From NCBI GenBank assembly GCA_024760905.1, contig CM045732.1:52892996-52956995 (forward strand): a stretch of 64,000 nt of DNA, in the 5' to 3' direction. Positions 56,418 to 64,000 of this stretch are shown here, piece after piece (the stretch's first letter is position 1; every line of letters starts with the position of its first letter). Under the pieces are notes generated by a model. The model searched no databases. It was not told the DNA's origin and worked only from the letters and a program-made list of their open reading frames with translations. The DNA is from Plotosus lineatus. Taxonomy: Eukaryota; Chordata; Actinopteri; Siluriformes; Plotosidae. The position numbers and the translations under genes were made by a program.

Positions 56418-58643
56418 TAAATAGATGTTTTTCGAGTCTTCGTTCAGCAAATGGGCCGTTGTGCTGTCAGAAGGCGTGTACAGCCTGTTTTTTTATAGCT
56501 GATAATTGATTAAATGTGGCAGTTATACACACAAAACATGCTCTTATCAGTGCTGTTCAGCACTGGTACATGTCTGCGGCGGCAACCCTTGGGGTACCTA
56601 AACCTATCGTGGTATCTCGGAAGGTGTATGGTATAAATATCAGATTGTTTTAATTAGAACCCTGATCACCTCTCAACCACTTGTTTTAAAACAAGTCTCT
56701 GTTTTTAAAAAAAAAAAAAAATCATGTTCACAGCTCTGGGTTGTCCATCCCTGCCAAAATTACCTTTTCCTTAGAGCAGTGGTCCCCAAACCCCAGGCCG
56801 CGAACCGGTACCGGTAAAAATAAAAATTATTTTGAAAATGACCGGATTCTCTCGGTTACATATCAGTCATTTGTGCGCTAAAATGTAACCCACAGGGGGA
56901 CGGCACATGAACAGAGGCGAGTTGGACATATTTCAAACAATAGCCGGGATTTGACTGAGCCGGAGCCTTCATTCTCCCAGCTGGTGCACCATCACCTGTG
57001 TTTTTTTTGTTTTTTTTTTTAAACGAAGAGTTCGGGCTCGATTAAAAATGTAACGCTTAATCCTGATTAGGGAGGCTGGTGCACATCTCAGCCGACTCTG
57101 GGCAAGGGCGGGGTATTATATTGACAATATAAACAAGCTGACCCCCCCGGGTCGCGGTAAAATAGTCAAGTGTTGACCGGTCCGTGTTGATTAAAAAGAT
57201 TGGGGACCACTGCGTTAGAGTGAGGGTTGATCATACTGGATAAACAAGATGTGATATGTTTTTCCATTATTTATATAATATGTCCTCCTATTACTCCACT
57301 TTCCAAACGACCTGCTGTGACTGCCGCACTGGCTGCTCACTTCCCAATGAGAATGAATTAAATACTAACAGGTGTTGTTGATTGTGTGAAAAGTGTTTCA
57401 TGGTTTTCTGAGTAAATTTGGAAAGACATTTATAATAGCTTTAAGTTTTTCAAATGTCATAGTCATGGTTATTGCATAGCTGGAAGTCTTGACCATTTTT
57501 AATGTTGTCTTTTTGGTCCTACTGCTTTTTGGTTCCAGGCCCAATATTGTGTACGTTGCCAGCAACCATTTTGTTTGGCGACTTGTGCCAGTTTCCATAG
57601 CAAGCCAAATCCGGCAGCTCCTACAGGATAAGCAGTTTGAGCTGGCTCTGCAGCTAGCGGTGAGCTAATCCATCACTGCTAGACTACTGCAGACATCTTT
57701 CTGTGACAAGCCTTTCACTAACACTTTCCTAACCAATTACCACTGAATGATCCTTAAGTTGTTACTGTATTACAGCTGAAGTAGTAAGACTTCATGAATG
57801 TTTTAATGGACCATCGGTGTACATCGGTGAAATATACTGCTGATTACAGACTATTAACATCTAGCATTCTGCAGTAATTTAATGTATTCTGAGCTTTCTG
57901 TTAGTCCTGGAAACACATTTTAACTGTGCAGTACATCTATGGCTAAACTTTTTGTTGTTACTGTGGTTTTTTGTTTTGTTTTGTTTTGTTTTTCTTTCCC
58001 TGAGCAGAAGATGAAGGACGATTCGGATGGTGATAAAAAGCAGCAGATTCACCATATTCAGAATTTGTATGCCTTTAATCTCTTCTGTCAGAAACGTTTT
58101 GATGACTCCATGCAGGTGTTCGCCAAGCTGGGCACAGGTAAACCGTGGGTGTACATCAATATGATAATCTGCCTGGTAGATAACTGTTATTTTGTAAATG
58201 GTAAATTAATACAGCGATCCCTCGCTACTTCGTGCTTCAATTAATGCGGCTTCAGTGCATCGCGGTTTAAAAATAAAAAATAAAATAAATATTCATCAAA
58301 TGAAAAAATAAGGAAATTAAGGAAGAATAGGGGGAAAAAGTTATGGAAAATGTCACAAAAACAAGGCCAATTATGCAACAAAAAAAAAAAACCCAAAACA
58401 AAAAACAACCCAAAATCTTGCATCAAAACTGGATATACGGTTGCATCTGTGTGTATGTATGTCGTTGTCTTCTTGTGCAATACCATCTGCATGTGTGTGT
58501 ACAGACGCTCCCCAGCTTACTAACGAGTTAGGTTCCAGACGGCCGTTCTTAGATGAATTTGTTTCTAAATCATTACAGGGCATTCTTTAGAGGGGAACTT
58601 ATGTTTAAACCTTGTATCAGTAATCTATACGAGTTTGTACTGT

Positions 58644-58685
<42 letters not shown>

Positions 58686-59758
58686 ATCATCTGTACATGA
58701 TCAATATGTCCCGTGTTTAAACTCCTGGTTCCTCTCAAGCACAGCACAGCAGATCTGATCAGATTTACAGAGAGTTTCACTCTTATCTAGTTCATTATAG
58801 TACTGGAGTCAATTTGTTTTTCTTTGAAACTTGTGGCACGAGTTCAGAGGTGTATCAGGGTGTAAAGCACATGTCAGCCACACCCCTCTGCCTAAGCCTA
58901 GTATTAAGTGTACCTCAGGATAATTTTTAATCATATTTCATACTTATATTTATGATATATCTTGCTATAGATTTTATTCCATTTCTATTTCTACTTGTTC
59001 TTCAATTTAATTTCACTTTTACTTTCGACCTCGGTCTCCAGATGTTTGCAAAACAAATGTTGGTAAGTTGGGGAGCCTCTGTATTTATATTTTATTTACA
59101 TCTTGTTATTTTTTTTAAGGTTTAATTGTTATTATAAGCATTTATGGCATTGAATGTGTATTTATTGATATTATATACATATACATGTATGTATACGTCA
59201 GTCGGAGGGGTGGGGGGAGTGAGCCTACTTTGCGAATTTCGATGGTTGCGTGAGGATCTCGGTCCCAATTAACTGCGGAAAGTGAGGGATCCCTGTATAT
59301 GATCTGTTGTCTCGTGTACATCTTTTGATCCCAACGCTAAATCATAATCCAGGTTATGTCTAATTATTAAAACCCTATGAAGTAATGCAGTGTGCCATGT
59401 ATGAACTGTTGTTTTGAAAGCAATTCCATATGTTCAGCAACATGGAACAACCAACAATCCCATCAAACATCTTTCTCTGATGCAGCTTAGTTTTCCATGT
59501 CCAAGCCTAATAAATCGCTGCAAAAGTCCTGGGAGATTGTCTTTAAAAGAGGAGGGGCCCTGGAAGTGAAATGTTACATTTCATGATGTGGGATGCCCCA
59601 TCCTTCTGTTACAGATCCGACTCATGTGATTGGGCTGTACCCAGATCTCCTGCCCTCTGATTACCGTAAACAGTTGCATTACCCCAATCCTTTGCCTACA
59701 TTGTCTGGAGTGGAACTGGAGAAGGCTCACCTGGCTCTGATCGACTACCTAACACAGG

Positions 59759-59806
<48 letters not shown>

Positions 59807-60412
59807 TACACTTACAGGGCCACACAAATCTTGTTTATGTTGGCATTGCTATTAAATTTACTTTACTAACAGTGCTTTTTTTTTTTATTTAAATAGAAGC
59901 GCAGTCATTTGGTAAAGCAGCTGAATGACTCTGACCCCTCTACCACATCCCCACTTATGGAAGGCACACCTACAATCAAAAGCCGAAAGAAACTTCTTCA
60001 GATCATAGACACCACCCTGCTGAAGTGCTATCTCCATGTAAGGCCAAGTCCATGCACTCCTTTTGCATTAGACTGATTTACTTGTCACTAAATCATATTG
60101 GATTGGATGAATCTACTTCTGAATCTAAGAGTCATTCAGGGGGGCTTTTGGTGATATAACATGGATTGACCCAGTTACTGTTTGCATATAATGAGTACAA
60201 GGCTTGTGGGTTGCACAGAGCAAAGTGAGATTCTTGTGTGAGATAGCCTGTGACTTTGTTCTGTTTTTAGACCAATGTGGCCTTGGTGTCACCCCTTCTG
60301 CGTCTAGAAAACAATCATTGTCATGTGGAGGAGAGTGAGTATGTGCTGAAGAAGGCTCACAAGTACAGTGAGCTCATTATCCTGTATGAGAAGAAGGGCT
60401 TACATCGGAAAG
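43066..60412 (+). CDS. vps39: Vps39/Vam6, HOPS subunit (exons 1-14; gene runs off the window)
   Basis: Encodes the N-terminal 505 residues of VPS39/Vam6, a HOPS tethering-complex subunit that binds Rab7 and drives late-endosome/lysosome fusion. Exons: 43066-43138, 47590-47655, 47743-47807, 49810-49852, 50004-50098, 50657-50755, 50855-50947, 52023-52206, 55061-55181, 57539-57659, 58008-58137, 59615-59757, 59897-60037, 60271-60412. All joins keep frame with GT-AG sites. It starts MHDAYEPVPILEKLPLQIDC, close to the human protein. Residues about 15-280 form the citron-homology (CNH) beta-propeller: LLTFQQITVVSKAKGATLFS, DFAVPDIPKSMAWCENSICV, GKQLEPLVAPLADGKVAVGQ. The helical repeat region follows (NLYAFNLFCQKRFDDSMQVF; KKLLQIIDTTLLKCYLH). 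The last exon ends in KKAHKYSELIILYEKKGLHRK plus one base. The clathrin-repeat and C-terminal RING-like parts (about 370 residues in human) lie beyond 64000; nothing resembling the next exon is seen to the edge. Residue 321 is Lys where human has Glu. Exon 2-3 gives KKDAGTNRFEV, matching the shorter human isoform. Confidence 0.96.
43229..43260. repeat. (GT)n microsatellite, vps39 intron 1
   Basis: Perfect GT repeat of about 30 bases, 90 bases after the exon 1 donor. Confidence 0.95.
43560..43893 (+). mobile_element. SINE family A, LINE-type tail, vps39 intron 1
   Basis: Head gcagtggtggtctagtggta, B-box gttgggggttcgagtcccac; tail ggttgtgacaggaagggcat, gctgtggtgactcccaagta and agccgaaagggg. 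Just before it (43540-43559) gtggaggtctagtggcgggg looks like a partial second head. Confidence 0.87.
44031..44254 (-). mobile_element. SINE family A, 3'-truncated, vps39 intron 1
   Basis: In reverse, from agaaacacgctgacggcttt through ttgataacccagttagctgc to the head complement cactagaccacca. Its tail type cannot be told. Confidence 0.8.
44398..44415. repeat. C homopolymer
   Basis: About 18 C residues; likely length-variable. Confidence 0.9.
44565..45838 (-). mobile_element. LINE 3' fragment with possible 9-base duplication, vps39 intron 1
   Basis: Minus-strand, 5'-truncated. The frame at 44667-44939 ends in LSLRDKVRCSAIREELGVGP, ERSQLRWLGHLARMPPERLP and a GKRSRSQPRTRFRDYVSRL block, the C-terminus of a LINE reverse transcriptase common in fish. 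Upstream broken frames hold LLLADNIVLLVSS (decayed catalytic box with FADD lost) and QPCGFRPGRGTLDQLYRICRI. The 9-mer gcaatttgt flanks it at 44556-44564 and 45839-45847. A second 3' fragment of the family is at 60848-61372. Confidence 0.82.
45890..46660. other. vps39 intron 1 sequence, nothing recognised
   Basis: AT-rich DNA with an A run near 46056-46071; no repeat family or exon identified. Confidence 0.4.
46661..47315 (-). repeat. SINE family C copy split by a family B SINE
   Basis: The minus-strand family C copy carries cataatggttagcacatccg, cagaaggtcccgagattgag, gcatgttcttcttgtgcttg and tttcctccgggtactgcagt. Its 3' part near 46661-46687 is separated from the rest by the insertion at 46688-47006. 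Confidence 0.7.
46688..47006 (+). mobile_element. tRNA-derived SINE family B inside a family C SINE
   Basis: Head ggggccggtggtgtagtggt, ctcatgatcgggaggttgtg, gttcgaatcccagttagacc; tail ccggggataagcaccggcct then an A-rich end. Flanks ctattagggtcat (46675-46687) and ctattaggtcat (47007-47018) are a target duplication with a one-base loss. Confidence 0.88.
47847..49572 (-). mobile_element. Tigger-like (pogo) DNA transposon, vps39 intron 3
   Basis: Starts cagtggtaccttggttctcg after TA (47845-47846) and ends gaaccgaggtagtaccactg before TA (49573-49574): inverted ends of the Tigger type. Minus-strand transposase remains start at an ATG near 49327 and include AKSTICTILKNKEAVKTSDM and KQRPQVLEEVGKLLLLYINE, the CENP-B-like DNA-binding N-terminus. 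A short duplication near 49194-49204 shifts the frame and the catalytic part is gone. Another element is nested at 48223-49033. Confidence 0.85.
48223..49033 (-). mobile_element. Second Tigger-like element nested in the first
   Basis: Left end caggcgctccccgacttacg after TA (48221-48222), right end aagcggggagtgtctg before TA (49034-49035). It holds a minus-strand remnant beginning VGMVGQKRKPTSDSGNQKKW, an N-terminal pogo/Tigger-type sequence, frameshifted after about 20 residues. A sister copy is at 52715-53773 and a related short one at 58502-59081. Confidence 0.82.
50200..50492 (+). repeat. SINE family C copy, vps39 intron 5
   Basis: cctcacaacaagaaggtgtg, gggctcgattaccagctcag, agagtttgcatgttcttctc, gtgtaccccgcccttgtcca, gtcggctgaaatgggcgccc, accctaattaggaattatct. 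Confidence 0.78.
50968..51160. repeat. (TTA/TTG)n and (TAA)n trinucleotide tract, vps39 intron 7
   Basis: Complex trinucleotide repeats (attgttgttgtt, actactactaataataata, attattattactactacta), partly complementary halves that could form a hairpin. Confidence 0.9.
51561..51885 (+). mobile_element. SINE family A, LINE-type tail, vps39 intron 7
   Basis: Head gcagtggtggcctagtggta, B-box-like ttgggggttcaagtcccact, tail gtgtcaggaaggacatccga, gattcgctgtggcgacccct and aaaaagtcgaaaggaaac. The best-preserved LINE-type tail in the window. Confidence 0.9.
52210..52714. other. vps39 intron 8 sequence, nothing recognised
   Basis: No repeat or exon identified between exon 8 and the Tigger-like copy. Confidence 0.4.
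52715..53773 (-). mobile_element. Tigger-like element, vps39 intron 8
   Basis: Left end cagacgctccccaacttacg, right end aagtcggggagcgtctg followed by TA. It aligns by eye with 48223-49033 across the flanks, but between about 53095 and 53450 it holds some 350 bases absent from that copy. No intact frame. Confidence 0.8.
53818..54198 (-). repeat. SINE family C copy with (CA)n, vps39 intron 8
   Basis: On the minus strand: tcacagcaagaaggtcctag, ttgcatgttctccctgtgca, gtgggtttcatccgggtaca; (CA)n and gcacgcac repeats at 53944-53993. Confidence 0.72.
54200..54900. other. vps39 intron 8 sequence, nothing recognised
   Basis: AT-rich; only a T run near 54691-54701. Confidence 0.4.
55441..56350. mobile_element. 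TA-flanked repeat (family N) interrupted by a SINE
   Basis: Starts cagtcggccctctacttatg after TA, continues aatccgttccagtgcctttt and ttacatgtaaaatgtgtgat. A close copy starts at 63281. The SINE at 55571-55915 sits inside it. The right end is not located; 56350 is approximate. Confidence 0.6.
55571..55915 (-). mobile_element. SINE family A, LINE-type tail, vps39 intron 9
   Basis: In reverse: tail cttttcggctttttcccttt, gggagtcgccacagcgaatc, ggatgccgttcctgacacat; body ttgataacccagttagctgc; B-box complement tgggactcaaaccccaaacc. Confidence 0.88.
56777..57212. mobile_element. hAT MITE with 8-base target duplication, vps39 intron 9
   Basis: Ends cagtggtccccaaaccccag and gattggggaccactg are inverted. 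Flanks ccttagag (56769-56776) and cgttagag (57213-57220) agree at 7 of 8. A reversed SINE family A scrap (57055-57118) lies inside. No coding capacity. Confidence 0.85.
58212..59295. mobile_element. TA-inserted MITE, copy 4 (family M), split, vps39 intron 11
   Basis: Left end cagcgatccctcgctacttc, right end gtgagggatccctg, TA on both sides. Its middle is split by the element at 58502-59081; the two outer parts together match the copies at 4661 and 34129. Confidence 0.85.
58502..59081. mobile_element. Tigger-like MITE nested in MITE copy 4
   Basis: Left end cagacgctccccagcttact, right end taagttggggagcctctg, flanked by TA at 58500-58501 and 59082-59083. Contains (CT)n at 58650-58681. The ends resemble those of 48223-49033 and 52715-53773. 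Confidence 0.85.
59762..59803. repeat. (CA)n microsatellite at the vps39 exon 12 donor
   Basis: CA repeat starting at about the fifth intron base after exon 12 (donor gtctac at 59758). Confidence 0.95.
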
Positions 60413-60847
60413 GTAAATTTAACATTGCAGTCACAGCAGTATCCTCATGATGCACTTCATTATCACAAAACTCGGTGCTAGTGAACTGTACGATTTATAG
60501 ATGGAGAAGATACACATTCTGTGTGCATGCAGAGTAAATATTATATAGAAATACAAACTGACTCATTGCTGCAGAACCAAAAGTACAGGGTTGAGCTGAA
60601 CCTAGTTTAATGTCCAGTATAAGCTTAAGCCTAGCCTAACCTTAACCCACACAAACTGTGCAATGCTAGCTAACAGTCAGTCATGTATGTAGAAGATGGT
60701 AGAAAGCACTTTCCTTTATTTGTGTTACACTCTACTGTGATACTGCAGTTTAGAAAGATGCCATTTGCTGGCCCCATGTGACTCCGAAGACACATGATGG
60801 ATTTCATGTTTCTTGATAGGTTAAGTCTGTCTCATGTATTAGTTTCT
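60413..60847. other. vps39 intron 14 start, nothing recognised
   Basis: Follows the last exon seen. No further vps39 exon is recognisable to the right edge. Confidence 0.5.
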
Positions 60848-61372
60848 GGACATTTACTCACTGCAGCCTCTGCTGTAAAGTGGAGCCTGTACTGGTCCGT
60901 CGTGGTGAAGAGTGAGCTGAGCCGAAAATCTGTCAATTTACTAGTTGATCTACATTCCAATCCTCACCTATGATCATGAGCTTTGGGTAGTGAATGAAAG
61001 AACAAGATAGCAGATACAAACAGCTGAAATGAGCTTCCTTTGCTGGGTGGCAGGGCTCCCCCTTAGGGTGAGAAGTACAGCCATCCGGGAGGAGCTCGGG
61101 GTAGAACCGCTGCTCCTCCACATTGAGAGGAGGCTCGGGCATCTGGTTAGAATGCCTCCTGAATGCCTCCCTAGTGTGGTGCTTTAGGTACTGTATGTCC
61201 ATTTGAGAAGAGACCCCAGGTTGAAATAACTATGTCTCTCAGCTGGTTTGGGAACATCTCGGTGTTCCCCGGAAGAGCTGGACGAAGTGGCTGGAGAGTG
61301 GGACGTCTGGACCTCACTGCTTAGGCTGCTGCCCTGTGACCAGACCCCGGATTAAGCAGAAGATGAGGATGA
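60848..61372 (+). mobile_element. LINE 3' fragment (same family as 44565-45838), vps39 intron 14
   Basis: The + strand carries decayed text for IREELGVEPLLLHIERR and MPPE and ends cccggattaagcagaagatg. 5'-truncated and frameshifted, no ORF. Confidence 0.75.
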
Positions 61373-61479
61373 CATTTACTTACTGTGTGCTATACCTGTG
61401 GCTTTCTGAAGTTGCTATGCTGGTTCTATGTTGGCATATGAAATGGTCCTTGTGGCAGGAGTGTGTGGATGACTTTTTT

Positions 61480-61497
61480 TTTTTTTTTTTTTTTTAA
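61480..61497. repeat. T homopolymer
   Basis: A run of T residues, about 20, in intron 14. Confidence 0.85.
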
Positions 61498-61537
61498 CTT
61501 TGAAATGTTTTGGTGGTTTTAGTTAGAATATTTTGCA

Positions 61538-61850
61538 TGGTGGTATAGTGGTCATCATGTCCACCTCACTGCAAAAAGTTCCTGGGTTAAATTCCCAGGT
61601 TTGGGCATTCTGTATGGAGCTTGCTTTGCATCCCCATGTTTGCATTGGTTTCCTTCAGGTACTCCAGTTTTCTCCCACAATTCAAAGACATGCAAGTTAA
61701 GCTAACTGGTGGTTCCATATTGACCCTAAATGTGAATGGTTCTGGTAAACTGTTCAGGGTGTACCCCGCATTCACCTAGTGCTGGCTAAGATGGGCTCCG
61801 GTTCCCTCCTTAGTAGAGGGATTAAGCCATTCAGGAAATGAGTGAGGGTT
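61538..61850 (+). repeat. SINE family C copy, vps39 intron 14
   Basis: gcatggtggtatagtggtca, cctcactgcaaaaagttcct, gtactccagttttctcccac, gtgtaccccgcattcaccta, gctggctaagatgggctccg. Confidence 0.75.
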
Positions 61851-62239
61851 CGTCACCTTAGGAGTGACTGTCTTCTTGTGTTCGCCTGAATAAAAAAATA
61901 CCATCACGAATGTTTTACTGGTTAAAGTTCGACTACAGAACATAAATATGCTAGAGTGGCCATGTTGTGTGTTTTTTTAATTAACTAAGGGACAAAACCA
62001 GTGCATTAGAATAAAAAGCTTTGGGACAGTCAGTCAAAATTTCCTTTTACAATGAAATTGTGGAGGTTTATACTTTTAATCCAAAACCCAGCACTGTGGA
62101 ACAGTATTTTGATGAAACTATAGCTCTTCATAGCAGATGATGTCTGAATCACTGATGCCATGGATTAAAATTACTTAAATCTCTTTCTCTGTGGTTTTAA
62201 AGAGATTTTACTTTTAGAGAATATCCAGAAATCACCATC

Positions 62240-63110
62240 ATCACCATGTTGTTTATGCGTGTTCTATATTCTGATCCAGAGCATCCCAAACATGTTCAAT
62301 GGTTTATATGTTTGGTGAGCATGCTGGCCATGCAAGAACTGGAATGTTTTTCTGTCCACAATTCCAGGATATGTGAACAGATCCTTGCAACATCGGGTTG
62401 TGTATTATCATGCTGCAACATAAGGTGATTGTCATTGATGAATCACACAACAATGAGACTCAGAATCTTATGGTATCTCTACTTGTTCAAAATATCATCA
62501 ATAAAAGGCACCTGTTCATTGTCCATAATATACGCCTGCTCATAACATAAGTCCGTCACCACCATGAGCCATTCAATCCACAACGTTGTATCAGCAAACC
62601 GCTCACCCACATTACCATACACACTGTCTGCCATCTGCCCTGTACAGTGAAAACCACGATTCATTTGTGACGTGAGCATCTCTAATGTGCCATACGCAAT
62701 CAAATATGAGTATTTGCCCACTCAGGTTGGTTTCTTCAGCCAGGTCAAGACCCTGATGAGGACAAAGAGCTTGCACATGAGCTTCCCTGAGATGGTTTCT
62801 GACACTTTATGCAGAAATTCTTTGGTTATGCAAAGAGATTGCTGCTGCAGCAGCTGTCTGGGTGGCTGGTCTCAGATGATCTTGGAGGTGAAGATGCTGG
62901 ATGTGGAGGTTCTGGGCTTATGTCTGTACAGGTGGTTGGTCTCTGGTTGTGAGGCTGGTTGGATGTACTGTCAAATTCTCTGAAAATCCTTTGGAGACGG
63001 TTTATGGTAGTGAAATGAATATTCAATTCATGCGTAAAAGCTTCGGTGGACATCGTTGCAGTCAGTATGCTAATCGTATGCTCCCTCAAAACTTGTAAGC
63101 TCCGTGTCAT
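62240..63110 (-). pseudogene. Tc1-like transposase remnant of a second family, vps39 intron 14
   Basis: Minus-strand pieces: REHTISILTATMSTEAFTHE, FTTINRLQRIFREFDSTSNQ, then VGERFADTTLWIEWL, QVPFIDDILNK, and at the far end a LMLQHDN-like second catalytic block followed by text for ARICSHILE. Order and motifs fit a Tc1-type transposase distinct from the one at 23193-24811. Multiple frame changes and missing segments; the terminal repeats are not clear. Confidence 0.75.
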
Positions 63111-63280
63111 TGTGCTGTGGGATCAAACTGTACATTTTAGAGTGGCCTTTTATTGTGGCCAGCAATGGGCACCTGTGCAATATTCATTATCTCAGCAAAG
63201 GAGAGGTACTCACTAACTGAGATTTAGACAGATATGTGAACAATATTTGAGAGAAAAATTTTTCTGAGTCTAATTCTATA

Positions 63281-64000
63281 CTGTCGGCCCTCTACTTACG
63301 AAATGAATCCTTTCCAGAGCCTTTTTCGTAGCCTGGAGTGTTTGTAAGTAGAGGTGCATTTTACATGTAAAACGCGTGATTTGTTCCAAGGCTCCCAAGA
63401 CTACCCCATAAATCCTTTAAAAATGATAAAAGTACACCAATTTTGCATGAAATATGTGTTAAAAGTAAAAGAAAATTATTAATTAAACCATTATTAAACA
63501 TTTTTTATTAACGCACATACACACACAACACTGTCCCTCTCTGTGTCTCTCTCTCTCTCACACACACACACACACGCGCGCACACACACAAAACTCTCTT
63601 TCTCTGTCGTGTTTTGCCGAATGCGGGCTCCGCCCACACGCAGCGCGGCGCTGACTGAGAAATTGTATTTAAATGTTTAAATGGACGGGATGTTGTATTT
63701 AAAGCAGAATTACAGGACCTGTTTGAAAGATCAGAGGTCCTGATTCAATATTAACTTGCTTCCTTGCAAGATCGGAGGTCTTGTCCCACGGAGCACTGTT
63801 TTCATGCTCCTTCTGCTTCAATATTGTTCCGAAATAATCGCCTCAGTCACTGTATTTCCGCTTTTCTGAATTTTCTGGGTCCATGATGGATAACTTTTTT
63901 TTTTTTGCTGACTTTACATTTCTTATGAAGGCAAAAGTAAATGGTACTTGATGTTTATTCAACGTCACTTGTTTCAGTCATGATGCTATAGCAAACTGTT
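63281..64000. mobile_element. TA-flanked repeat (family N), runs to window edge
   Basis: Starts ctgtcggccctctacttacg after TA; aatcctttccagagcctttt and ttacatgtaaaacgcgtgat match the copy at 55441. Contains CT/CA/CG simple repeats at 63537-63590 and a GC-rich patch near 63610-63650. No ORF is recognisable; the right end is not seen. Confidence 0.6.

Noticed and set aside
60413..64000. Further vps39 exons before the window edge
   Set aside because: No frame with splice sites resembles the next conserved segment; only LINE, SINE and Tc1 remains are seen.
1..64000. CRISPR arrays, operons, bacterial-type promoters or ribosome binding sites
   Set aside because: The genes are intron-split vertebrate genes, and the spaced repeats are microsatellites and SINEs.

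Overview
The window is nuclear DNA of a ray-finned fish (teleost). It is AT-rich, the genes are split by GT-AG introns, and Tc1/mariner, Tigger-like and hAT DNA transposons, tRNA-derived SINEs, LINEs and long microsatellites are dense. The species cannot be named from the sequence alone.

Two protein genes are supported, both on the + strand. The first is tmem87a, complete at 16633-32920: 20 coding exons, 564 codons plus stop. Its product belongs to the Golgi GOLD-domain seven-transmembrane family. The second is vps39, starting at 43066 and cut by the right edge: 14 coding exons to 60412, 505 codons plus one base. Its product is a HOPS subunit for late-endosome/lysosome tethering. The same two genes are adjacent and co-oriented in human (TMEM87A upstream of VPS39), which supports the orthology. 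All exon joins were read by eye. They keep frame and use GT-AG, except tmem87a intron 12, which looks like a U12-type AT-AC intron.

Layout. 1-16.4 kb: intergenic, no gene recognised, with a truncated RTE-type LINE flanked by a 19-base target duplication, SINEs, a TA-inserting MITE and microsatellites. 16.4-33.1 kb: tmem87a; its introns hold a Tc1-like transposon, two hAT remnants, an ITR-bounded MITE and several SINEs. 33.1-42.4 kb: intergenic, with a 3.5 kb decayed LINE and a cluster of SINEs. 42.4-64 kb: vps39, with an E-box/ETS-bearing putative promoter; its introns hold nested Tigger-like elements, LINE 3' fragments, hAT MITEs and SINEs. The last 3.6 kb, after exon 14, contains only transposon remains.

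The most informative non-genic pattern is a tRNA-derived SINE family (at least 12 copies or pieces). One subset ends in a tail matching the last codons and 3' end of the RTE-type LINE present at 1.7-3.0 kb. The other subset has a different tail. No undescribed multi-gene system was found.
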